Origin: Amycolatopsis nivea
GTDB taxonomy: Bacteria > Actinomycetota > Actinomycetes > Mycobacteriales > Pseudonocardiaceae
Direction: 5' to 3'
DNA: 64,000 nucleotides
Assembly: GCF_004522235.1 (NCBI RefSeq)
Contig: NZ_SDLT01000018.1
Span: 62,001-126,000 of the forward strand
Under the pieces are notes generated by a model that saw nothing but the letters and a program-made list of their open reading frames with translations, made no database searches and was not told where the DNA came from. Numbering within the stretch: position 1 is the first letter of the stretch; each line of letters opens with the position of its first letter. The translations under genes were made by a program, and so were the position numbers. This document shows, piece by piece, positions 1 through 6,985 of this stretch.

Positions 1-1104
1 GAACACCAGCGGCGTGTCGATCTGGTTGGCCAGCTGGATGAACTGCGCGGCCTTCTGCGATTCCTCGCCGAACAGCACGCCCTGGGCGTTGGCCAGGATT
101 CCCACCGGATACCCGTGGATGCTCGCCCATCCGGTGACCAGGCTCGGCCCGTACAGCGGCTTGAACTCGTCGAAGTCCGAACCGTCCACGACGCGCGCGA
201 TCACCTCGCGCGGGTCGAACGGGATCTTCAGGTCGGTCGGCACGATGCCGAGCAGGTCTTCGGCGTCGAACAGCGGTTCGGCGTAGTCCGGTTTGGGCGT
301 CGGGCCCTGTTTGGTCCAGTTGAGCCGCTTGATGATGCTGCGGCCGAGCCGGATCGCGTCCTCCTCGTCGACCGCGAGGTAATCGGCGAGCCCGGACGTC
401 CGGGCGTGCATTTCCGCGCCGCCGAGGGATTCGTCGTCGGACTCCTCGCCGGTCGCCATTTTGACCAGCGGCGGTCCGCCGAGGAACACCTTCGCGCGTT
501 CCTTCACCATCACGACGTAGTCGGACATGCCGGGCAGATACGCGCCGCCCGCGGTGGAGTTGCCGAACACCAGCGCAACGGTCGGCACCTTCGCCGCCGA
601 GGACCGCGTCAAATCACGGAAGACACGGCCGCCCGGGATGAAGATTTCCTTCTGCGTCGGAAGATCCGCGCCGCCGGATTCGACCAGGTTGATCACCGGA
701 AGCCGGTTCTGCGCCGCGATGTCCGCCGCCCGGAACGACTTCTTCGTCGTCCACGGGTTGCTCGCGCCGCCCTTGACCGTCGGGTCGCTCGCCGAGATCA
801 GGCATTCGACGCCTTCCACGACGCCGATCCCGGTGATCACGCTCGCGCCGACCTTGTAGTCCGAACCCCACGCGGCCAGCGGCGACAGCTCCAGGAACGG
901 CGAGTCCTCGTCCAGCAGCAATTCGATCCGCTCGCGCGCCAGCAGTTTCCCGCGCTTGCGGTGCCGTTCGACGTACTTTTCCCCGCCGCCGGCGACCGCT
1001 TTCGCCTGTTCGGCGTCGATCTCCGCGAGCTTCTCCAGCATCGCCTCGCGGTTCGCGGCGAACTCGTCGGCCCGGGTGTCCACTGTGGACCTGATAGTGG
1101 TCAT
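1..1104 (-). CDS. Acyl-CoA carboxylase beta subunit (carboxyltransferase), 3' part outside window
   Basis: The N-terminal 368 residues of a biotin-dependent acyl-CoA carboxylase carboxyltransferase subunit are present; the family is about 530 aa, so the C-terminal third lies beyond the left edge. The start is ATG at 1104, overlapping the acyl-CoA dehydrogenase stop as ATGA. Visible family features are a KLLARERI segment near residue 60, glycine-rich acyl-CoA binding stretches (ESGGADLP, STAGGAYLPGM) and FLGGPPLVKMATGEE. The sequence resembles the methylcrotonyl/geranyl-CoA carboxylase beta class. It transfers CO2 from carboxybiotin to an enoyl-CoA or acyl-CoA. The AtuA-like and dehydrogenase neighbours favour a branched-chain or terpenoid acyl-CoA, but the substrate is inference. 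A biotin carboxylase alpha subunit is expected just outside the window. Confidence 0.9.
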   Translation of the reverse strand, partial: MTTIRSTVDTRADEFAANREAMLEKLAEIDAEQAKAVAGGGEKYVERHRKRGKLLARERIELLLDEDSPFLELSPLAAWGSDYKVGASVITGIGVVEGVECLISASDPTVKGGASNPWTTKKSFRAADIAAQNRLPVINLVESGGADLPTQKEIFIPGGRVFRDLTRSSAAKVPTVALVFGNSTAGGAYLPGMSDYVVMVKERAKVFLGGPPLVKMATGEESDDESLGGAEMHARTSGLADYLAVDEEDAIRLGRSIIKRLNWTKQGPTPKPDYAEPLFDAEDLLGIVPTDLKIPFDPREVIARVVDGSDFDEFKPLYGPSLVTGWASIHGYPVGILANAQGVLFGEESQKAAQFIQLANQIDTPLVF

Positions 1105-2252
1105 GCGGTGTATCCCAATCGCTTCGCGGCCAGTCCGGTGAGGATTTCGGTGGTGCCGCCGCCGATGCCGAGAATGCGGACGTCGCGGTAGTGCCGTTCC
1201 ACTTCGGACTCGCGCATGTAGCCGAGCCCGCCGTGCAGTTGCACCGCCTCGTTCACGACCCATTCGGCGGTCTGCACCGCGGTGTTCTTCGCGAAGCACG
1301 CCTCGGCGATCACTTCTTCGCCGGACACGTGCCGGAGCGCGACCTGCCGGGCGTACGTCCGCGCGACGTCGACCTTGCAGGCCATCTCGGTGAGTTTGTG
1401 CTGCACCAGCTGCCGCGAGATCAGCGGACGCCCGAACGTCTCGCGCATCCGACACCAGTCCAGCGTCAAATCCAGTGCCCGCTGCGCGTGCGCATATGCC
1501 TGTACCGCCAGCGAAAGCCGTTCGGTGACGAACTGCGTGGCCACCTGAGCGAAGCCGCTGTTCTCCGCGCCGACCAAGTTCTCCGCCGGAACCCGGACGT
1601 CCACATAAGACAGTTCCGCGGTGTCCGAAGCCGCCCAGCCCATCTTCTCCAGCTTGCGCGACACCGTGAACCCTGGTGTTCCGCGCTCGACCACGATCAG
1701 CGAAAGCCCGTGCGCGCCCGCTTCACCGGTTCGGACCACAGTGGTCACAAAGTCCGCGCGACAGCCGGAAGTGATGAACGTTTTCGCCCCGTTGATCACG
1801 TACTCGTCGCCCTCGCGCACCGCAGTGGTGCGGATCCCGGCGACGTCAGAACCGCCGTCCGGTTCGGTGACCGCCAGCGAACCGATCTTCTCGCCTTCGA
1901 GCGTCGGCCGCACCCAGCGTTCGATCTGCACCGGGTCGCCGGCCTCGACGATGTGCGGCACCGCGATCCCGCAGGTGAACAGCGACGCGAACAGCCCGCC
2001 GGACCCGCCCGCGTAGTGCATTTCCTCGGCGACCACGAGCGCGTCGAGGTAATTGCCGTCGCCCCCGCCCGCGGATTCGGGGAACGCGACCCCGAGCAGG
2101 CCCAACTCTCCCGCCTTGCGATGCAGGTCGCGCGGCAGTTCCCCGGCCCGCTCCCAGTCGTCCAGGTGCGGCAGCACGTCCTTCTCCACGAACCGGCGCA
2201 CCGTCGCGCGCAGTTCGGTGCGTTCCGGCGTGCGGAACGGATCCACGGTCAC
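1101..2252 (-). CDS. Acyl-CoA dehydrogenase
   Basis: A 383-aa flavoprotein of the acyl-CoA dehydrogenase family, with FAD-dependent alpha,beta-oxidation of an acyl-CoA. The N-terminal helical domain begins MTVDPFRTPERTELR. The middle domain carries LAVTEPDGGSDVAGI and INGAKTFITSG, and the C-terminal helical domain carries LHGGLGYMRESEVERHYRDVRILGIGGGTTEI, the usual FAD and active-site region. The GTG start at 2252 was chosen because it overlaps the upstream TGA as GTGA; the open frame upstream of this point is antisense noise. It overlaps the carboxylase start by 4 bases on the other side. It likely makes the enoyl-CoA that the neighbouring carboxylase uses. Confidence 0.93.
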   Translation of the reverse strand: MTVDPFRTPERTELRATVRRFVEKDVLPHLDDWERAGELPRDLHRKAGELGLLGVAFPESAGGGDGNYLDALVVAEEMHYAGGSGGLFASLFTCGIAVPHIVEAGDPVQIERWVRPTLEGEKIGSLAVTEPDGGSDVAGIRTTAVREGDEYVINGAKTFITSGCRADFVTTVVRTGEAGAHGLSLIVVERGTPGFTVSRKLEKMGWAASDTAELSYVDVRVPAENLVGAENSGFAQVATQFVTERLSLAVQAYAHAQRALDLTLDWCRMRETFGRPLISRQLVQHKLTEMACKVDVARTYARQVALRHVSGEEVIAEACFAKNTAVQTAEWVVNEAVQLHGGLGYMRESEVERHYRDVRILGIGGGTTEILTGLAAKRLGYTA

Positions 2253-3943
2253 AGCAGCGCCTCCGGGACGTCGAGTTCGCGCGCCCGCAGCCATTCGCCG
2301 AGCGCCTTCGCCTGGGGATCGAACCTGGCCTGCGAAGCGACGCCGTCGCCGAGAATGCCCTCGACCACGAAGTTCATCGCCCACAGGTTCGGCAGCAGAT
2401 GCCGGGTGACCGGCAGTCCTTCGGTTTCCGGCAGCAGACGGCGGAATTCCCCGACCGTCAGCCGGTGCACCAGCCAGCGCCACGCCTCCTCGGACCGCAC
2501 CCACACGCCGAGGTTCGCGTTGCCGCCCTTGTCGCCGCTGCGCGCGCCCGCGACGAGACCGAGCGGAACGCGCCGCACCTTGTTCGCCTGAAACGGTTCC
2601 GGCAGTGCCGGTTCGTCTACTTCGGACAAGGAAACCGTCTCGGCAGCGGGCGCGATGTCCACCTTGGACCCGTCCGGCAGGACCGCGACATGCGGAACCG
2701 CGGCAGCGTCCACAAAGGCCGCCGAGTACACCCCGAACGGCGAGGCGTCCGAGGGCGGTGCGGTCACGTGGAATCCCGGGTAGCTCGCGAGAGCCAACTC
2801 GATCGCCGCTCCGCTGAACGCACGTCCGGCGATCTTCGGATCGTTGTCCTTCACCGCGACATGCAGCAGCGCGCTGGCGCGTTCCTCGGTGTCGGCGTCC
2901 GCATGATCGGTGCGCGCGAGCGTCCACCGGACCTCGGCTGGCGGACGCTTCGCCAATGCGCCTTCCAGCTGTTCCCGTACCAGCGCGGCTTTTTCTTCGA
3001 TGTCCAGTCCAGTAAGGACGAACGTCGTCTCGTTCCGGAAACCGCCGAGCCGGTTGAGACACACCTTCAACGTCGGCGGCGGCGCTTCCCCGCGAACCCC
3101 GCTGATCCGCACGCGGTCCGGTCCGTCGTCCGACAGCGACAAAGTGTCGAACCGCGCCGTCACATCAGGATTCGCGTACCGCGCACCGGTGATTTCGTAC
3201 AACAGTTGCGCCGTCACAGTCCCTTTATTGACCACGCCTCCCGTGCCCGGATGCTTCGTGATCACACTGGAACCGTCCGCGTGGATCTCCGCCAGAGGGA
3301 ACCCTGGCAGGCCGATCGGCTGTTCCCGGAAGAACGAGTAGTTCCCGCCGGTCGCCTGCGCGCCGCACTCGATGACGTGTCCCGCCGCGACCGCTCCGGC
3401 GAGCGCGTCGTAGTCGTCGCGGGCCCAGCCGAAGTGCGCCGCCGCCGGTCCGACGATCACCGACGCGTCCGTAACGCGCCCGGTCACCACGATGTCGGCC
3501 CCAGCCTTAAGGCACTCCGCGATGCCCCACGCTCCGAGATAAGCGTTGGCAGTCAACGGTTTCTCGAAGCCGAACTCGTCCGCTCGCGCGATCAGGTCGT
3601 CGCCCTCGACGTGCGCGACGCGGACCTCGAGACCGAGCTTCTCAGCCAGTTCGCGCAACGCGTCGGCCAGCCCCGCCGGGTTGAGCCCGCCCGCGTTCGC
3701 GACGATCCGGACGCCCTTCTCCTTCGCCAGGCCGAGGTTTTCCTCCATCTGCCGGAGAAACGTCTTGGCGTAGCCGCGCGCCGGGTCCTTCATCCGGTCG
3801 CGGCCGAGAATGAGCATGGTCAGCTCGGCGAGGTAATCGCCGGTCAGGACGTCGAGCGGGCCGCCGGTCAGCATTTCCCGCACGGCGGAGAACCGGTCGC
3901 CGTAAAACCCGGACGCGTTCCCGACGCGCAACGGCGCGCTCAC
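2249..3943 (-). CDS. AtuA-like protein (DUF1446, acyclic terpene utilization family)
   Basis: A 564-aa protein of the AtuA/DUF1446 family. The main domain begins RVGNASGFYGDRFSAVREML and contains IVANAGGLNPAGLADAL and DIVVTGRVTDASVIVGPAAAHFGW. The last 110 residues (from VPLGLVAGARSGDKGGNANLGVW) match the small AtuA-like C-terminal domain usually fused in actinobacteria. AtuA was named from Pseudomonas citronellol/geraniol catabolism, where its biochemical role is unresolved. The GTG start at 3943 overlaps the upstream stop by four bases, so translation is probably coupled through the whole operon. Placement with a carboxylase and a dehydrogenase supports catabolism of branched or isoprenoid acyl-CoAs. 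Confidence 0.88.
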   Translation of the reverse strand: MSAPLRVGNASGFYGDRFSAVREMLTGGPLDVLTGDYLAELTMLILGRDRMKDPARGYAKTFLRQMEENLGLAKEKGVRIVANAGGLNPAGLADALRELAEKLGLEVRVAHVEGDDLIARADEFGFEKPLTANAYLGAWGIAECLKAGADIVVTGRVTDASVIVGPAAAHFGWARDDYDALAGAVAAGHVIECGAQATGGNYSFFREQPIGLPGFPLAEIHADGSSVITKHPGTGGVVNKGTVTAQLLYEITGARYANPDVTARFDTLSLSDDGPDRVRISGVRGEAPPPTLKVCLNRLGGFRNETTFVLTGLDIEEKAALVREQLEGALAKRPPAEVRWTLARTDHADADTEERASALLHVAVKDNDPKIAGRAFSGAAIELALASYPGFHVTAPPSDASPFGVYSAAFVDAAAVPHVAVLPDGSKVDIAPAAETVSLSEVDEPALPEPFQANKVRRVPLGLVAGARSGDKGGNANLGVWVRSEEAWRWLVHRLTVGEFRRLLPETEGLPVTRHLLPNLWAMNFVVEGILGDGVASQARFDPQAKALGEWLRARELDVPEALL

Positions 3944-4731
3944 GCGAACTGCCCCGGCTTGCGCCCCGCCCCGGGCGGCCCGGCGAACGCCTGCGCGATG
4001 CCCAGCCATTCCTCGACGTCCGCGCCGGTCGCGACCAGATCAGTGTCCGCCGGATGCCGCCGCTGCGTCGCGACCAGGCAGAAGTCGAGCGCGCTGCCGG
4101 TCAGCCGCTGCTCCGCGTCCTCCGGCCCGAACGCCCACGTGCTGCCGTCCGGCGCGGTCAGCTCGACCCGGAATTCCTCCGCCGGCGGTGCGAGCGAGTG
4201 GAGTTTGTACGCGAAATCGCGCGTGCGCGTGCCGAACCGGGCGATGTGCCACAGCCGTTCGGTGGGTTCGCGGGTGACGCCGAGCGCGTCGGCGATGTCC
4301 TGGCCGTGCGCCCAGGTCTCCATCATCCGCGCGGTCGCCATGGAAGCCGCGCTCATCGGCGGGCCGTACCACGGCAGCTTCTGCCCGTCCGGGACCGCGG
4401 CGAGCGCCTCGGCGAGGGCGGCCCGTCCCGCGCGCCACTGCGCCAGCAGCTCGTCCGGCGGCAGCTGAGCCCAGTCCTCGGCACCCTGGTCGACGTAGTT
4501 CTCGCCGATGCTCAACAGGTTTTCGACCTCGGACTGCCAGTCCTCCGGCCTGCTCGCGGAGATCAGCGATTTGCCGTCGGTCCACGCCAGATGCGCCACC
4601 TGATGCGCGATGCTCCAGCCGGGCGCGGGCGTCGGCCGCGCCCATTCCCCGGCGGGCAACCCGGCGACCAGGTCGTCGACCGCCTGCGATTCGGCCGCGA
4701 GATCCCGGAGGATCCCCGCGAGATCAGCCAT
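3940..4731 (-). CDS. TIGR03084-type DinB-like metal-binding protein (mycothiol-dependent maleylpyruvate isomerase superfamily)
   Basis: A 263-aa protein with the four-helix DinB-like N-terminal domain of the mycothiol-dependent maleylpyruvate isomerase superfamily. Metal-ligand histidines are visible in WSIAHQVAHLAWTD (near residue 50) and in MMETWAHGQDIADALG (near residue 150). The C-terminal part (LTAPDGSTWAFGPEDAEQRLTGSALDFCLVATQRR) is the small sterol-carrier-like extension common in the family. ATG 4731 is preceded by a clear GGGAGG ribosome site. It is the first gene of the coupled four-gene operon. A mycothiol-dependent or detoxification step on an acyl intermediate is plausible, but no specific reaction can be assigned. 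Confidence 0.8.
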   Translation of the reverse strand: MADLAGILRDLAAESQAVDDLVAGLPAGEWARPTPAPGWSIAHQVAHLAWTDGKSLISASRPEDWQSEVENLLSIGENYVDQGAEDWAQLPPDELLAQWRAGRAALAEALAAVPDGQKLPWYGPPMSAASMATARMMETWAHGQDIADALGVTREPTERLWHIARFGTRTRDFAYKLHSLAPPAEEFRVELTAPDGSTWAFGPEDAEQRLTGSALDFCLVATQRRHPADTDLVATGADVEEWLGIAQAFAGPPGAGRKPGQFA

Positions 4732-4837
4732 TCCTGCGCCTCCCTGCGTCCGCCGCACCACCTCGTGCGGACCCAGCGTGGACCCTGGCCCCGGAAAAAT
4801 CAAGCGCGCATGATTGTTTTGCTCCGGCACCGGGTCC

Positions 4838-4884
4838 GTGAGGGCCACCCTCATTGACTCTGATTCCGTCAGGGTTCCCCTCAC
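4838..4884. repeat. 47-bp GTGAGGG...CCCTCAC hairpin repeat, imperfect copy 1
   Basis: An imperfect inverted repeat beginning gtgagggccaccctc and ending agggttcccctcac, with the central ctctgattcc shared by the other copies. It is exactly 47 bp, like the better preserved copies at 4900, 23679, 44386 and 57895. It lies upstream of the divergent acyl-CoA operon. Confidence 0.75.
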
Positions 4885-4899
4885 GACCCGTCACCGGTC

Positions 4900-4946
4900 G
4901 TGAGGGACCCCTTCACGGACTCGGATTCCCTCAAGGAGCCCTTCAC
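4900..4946. repeat. 47-bp hairpin repeat, imperfect copy 2
   Basis: A second 47-bp copy directly following the first. Its right half (ggattccctcaaggagccc then ttcac) is identical to the perfect copies at 23679 and 57895, while its left half has diverged. Confidence 0.75.
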
Positions 4947-4982
4947 GGACCGCCCCGTCCGCCGCCGGCCACCGGGATGCCG

Positions 4983-5065
4983 CCCCAATGCGGCATTGGT
5001 TGCGTCAGACGCACCGAACGCCACATTGGGTGCATGGGACGCACCCAATGTGGCATTGGGGCGCT
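4983..5065. repeat. 83-bp CCAATG/CATTGG palindrome array, copy 1
   Basis: Three palindromic blocks of the type cccaatgtggcattggg are separated by the 13-bp spacer tgcgtcagacgca or a variant, itself palindromic, giving a period of about 30 bp. The array ends ggggcgct. Copies of identical 83-bp length lie at 18755 and 44451. It can be read as a spurious protein rich in GASDAPNATL repeats on both strands; that is a consequence of the palindromes, not a gene. Confidence 0.85.
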
Positions 5066-5152
5066 AGCCCCGCGCCAACTCAAACCGCACCGGTGCACCC
5101 AACCATCGAGGCACCCACACCTCCCCCACACCCCGATACGAAGCTCCCCTGC

Positions 5153-5207
5153 GGTTTGGGGGTGCTTGTCAAGGCATCTTTCCCGCCTTGACAAGCACCC
5201 CCAAACC
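5153..5207. repeat. Long hairpin module (23-bp perfect stem), copy 1
   Basis: The left arm 5153-5175 and right arm 5185-5207 are perfect complements around the 9-base loop atctttccc. Outer flanks (gaagct before, agcttc after, plus ccccg/cggggt) extend the structure. A near-identical copy is at 44618-44672, in the same order relative to the 83-bp array. The homology continues to about 5275 (gatgtcgcc.ccaggcgacga). Confidence 0.85.
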
Positions 5208-5291
5208 GTCAGCACAATCAAGCTTCGGGGTGCCCCACGCAACCAACGAGGCCGATGTCGCCGCCAGGCGACGAGGCGGACCCCACCGCTA

Positions 5292-5321
5292 TTGACACCG
5301 CGAAAACAAGCCCCCTACCGT
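5292..5321 (+). promoter_or_regulatory. Candidate promoter for the crotonase gene, probably leaderless transcript
   Basis: ttgaca at 5292-5297 and taccgt at 5316-5321 are 18 bases apart. The -10 ends six bases before the ATG at 5328, so transcription would start at or next to the start codon. No Shine-Dalgarno sequence is visible (ccgtcctccc precedes ATG), which fits a leaderless mRNA. Confidence 0.5.
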
Positions 5322-5327
5322 CCTCCC

Positions 5328-6161
5328 ATGGACTCCTACGCGGAGATCGCCTACGAGGTCGCCGCCAAGGTCGCGACCGTCCTGCTCGACCGGCCCGAAG
5401 CCCGCAACGGCTACACGATCCGGATGGCCGACGAACTAGCCCACGCCCTCGACCGCGCCGACCGGGACGAGGACGTCCGCGCGGTCGTGCTCGGCACCAC
5501 CGGCAAGGATTTCTCCGTCGGGGCCGACCTCTCCTCCGGCGGCTTCGACTTCGGCGACCGTCCGCCGGACGACTGGCAGGAACCGGCCGGCCGTGTGTCG
5601 AAGCGGATCTTCACGATGAACAAACCCGTGCTCGCCGCGTTGCGCGGGGCGTCCGTCGGCGCGGGCATCACCATCACGCTGTCCTGCGACTACCGGTTCG
5701 CCTCCACCGACTCCAAGTTCGGCTTCGTCTTCACCCGCCGCGGCATCTACCCCGAAGGCGCGTCCGCGTGGTTCCTCCCCCGCCTCGTCGGGATGGGCGC
5801 GGCCGTCGACTGGATGGTCAGCGGACGGCTCTTCGGACCCGACGAGGCACTCCAGGCCGGACTCGTCCACCAGATCCACGCCCCCGGGGACGTCCTCGCC
5901 CAAGCCCAAGCCAAGGCGAGGGAGATCGCCGAAACGACCGCGCCGGTCGCGGTAGCGGTCACCCGGCAGCTGCTCTACCGGATGGCCTCGGCCCCGTCTC
6001 CGTTCGACGTCCACCAGGTGGACTCGAAGCTCATCTCCCAGCTGGGCTCAAACCCGGACGCTGTCGAGGGCATCGCCTCGTTCTTCCAGAAACGCCCGCC
6101 GGAGTTCCCCTTGCGCGTGGACCGCGATCTGCCGCCTTACCTGCCATGGATCGACGAATGA
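5328..6161 (+). CDS. Enoyl-CoA hydratase/isomerase (crotonase) family protein
   Basis: A 277-aa crotonase-fold enzyme. The CoA-binding and oxyanion loops are seen as DFSVGADLSS (residues 61-70) and ALRGASVGAGITITLSCDYRFAS (104-126). Glu143 in RRGIYPEGASAWFLPRLVG corresponds to a conserved catalytic Glu of hydratases. The start ATG 5328 is supported by a -10/-35 pair that would place +1 on the codon. It overlaps the downstream acetoacetate-decarboxylase-like gene by ATGA. The true substrate is unknown; membership in fatty-acid or polyketide-like acyl-CoA breakdown is inference. Confidence 0.88.
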   Translation: MDSYAEIAYEVAAKVATVLLDRPEARNGYTIRMADELAHALDRADRDEDVRAVVLGTTGKDFSVGADLSSGGFDFGDRPPDDWQEPAGRVSKRIFTMNKPVLAALRGASVGAGITITLSCDYRFASTDSKFGFVFTRRGIYPEGASAWFLPRLVGMGAAVDWMVSGRLFGPDEALQAGLVHQIHAPGDVLAQAQAKAREIAETTAPVAVAVTRQLLYRMASAPSPFDVHQVDSKLISQLGSNPDAVEGIASFFQKRPPEFPLRVDRDLPPYLPWIDE

Positions 6162-6769
6162 CCGAGTACCCGCCCGAACCGTGGCACCTCGCCGCCGACG
6201 CGTGCGTGTCGATGTGGCGAGTCCCCGTCGACGAGCTGCCCGCCTTGCCCGCCGGCACCGAACCGCTGCTCCTGGGCAAGCAGGCCGCCGTCTTCACCGC
6301 CTGGATCGACTACCTGCCGTCCGGTCAGCTGAGCTACCACGAACTCCTCTCCTGCGTCGCCGTGCGCGGCCGCGGGCTCGCCGCGTCGATCACCGACATC
6401 TGGGTCGACAGCGAGGTCTCGCGCGCGGGCGGGCGCGAGTTGTGGGGCATCCCGAAGGACCTCGCGTCCTTCGCCTTCACCGGCGGACGCACCTTCACCG
6501 CAGCGACCTCCGACGACTGGATCGCCACCGCCGCCTTCACCCCGCGCCTCGGGCTCCCGATCACGCTCCCGGTACGCTTCGAGATCGCTCAGGACCGCGG
6601 CGGCAGCCCGCTGCGTACCACGGTCGAGTGGCGTTCGAAGCCCCGCGCGGCGGCCGCCGACTGGTCGGTCAACCCGGCCGGGCCGCTGGCGTATCTCGCC
6701 GGGAAACGGCCCGTGGCCAGTGCCGCACTGGGCGCCACGAGGCTCCGTTTCGGATCTTGCCCTCGGTGA
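6158..6769 (+). CDS. Acetoacetate decarboxylase family protein
   Basis: A 203-aa member of the acetoacetate decarboxylase-like superfamily. The segment GGRELWGIPKDLASFAF (residues 91-107) keeps Lys100, aligned with the Schiff-base lysine of classical acetoacetate decarboxylase. The following residue, a second Lys in the clostridial enzyme that lowers the pKa, is Asp here. The active-site chemistry may therefore differ, as in the many actinobacterial ADC-like hydratases and aldolases. It is translationally coupled to the crotonase gene, so the two probably act on the same acyl-CoA or keto-acid pathway. Confidence 0.8.
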   Translation: MTEYPPEPWHLAADACVSMWRVPVDELPALPAGTEPLLLGKQAAVFTAWIDYLPSGQLSYHELLSCVAVRGRGLAASITDIWVDSEVSRAGGRELWGIPKDLASFAFTGGRTFTAATSDDWIATAAFTPRLGLPITLPVRFEIAQDRGGSPLRTTVEWRSKPRAAAADWSVNPAGPLAYLAGKRPVASAALGATRLRFGSCPR

Positions 6770-6797
6770 TCGGATAACCCGCCAGGGTGAGACCGAC

Positions 6798-6845
6798 ACG
6801 CCATACCTTGGGGCCCGTGCGAGCCCCCACCCCAACATGTAGTCT
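6798..6845 (+). promoter_or_regulatory. Tandem NrdR boxes upstream of nrdA
   Basis: Two NrdR-like boxes are present with cores ccataccttg (6801-6810) and caacatgtag (6833-6842). Both fit the C-w-A-t-A-T-w-T-w-G core pattern with a few mismatches. The cores are exactly 32 bp apart, three helical turns, the spacing expected for the ATP/dATP-sensing repressor NrdR. They lie about 150 bp before nrdA. Confidence 0.7.
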
Positions 6846-6985
6846 CTGGGAACCGGCAGCCCCCAGCGACGGGGAGACCGCTTGAAGAGGGCGGCCGGGC
6901 TGTTTCGCCGAAACCGCAGCGCATGGCCTTGACCGGCCGTGTGCCGCTCGAACGCGCCCATTTCGAGGAACTGTTGGAGACACGC

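Noticed and set aside
115-1191. Long plus-strand open frame
   Set aside because: It is the antisense of the carboxyltransferase gene; its Arg/His/Gln-rich composition is the usual shadow of a GC-rich gene on the other strand.
4983-5065. CRISPR-like regular repeats
   Set aside because: The palindromes are spaced by a repeated 13-bp sequence, not by unique spacers, and no cas genes are present.
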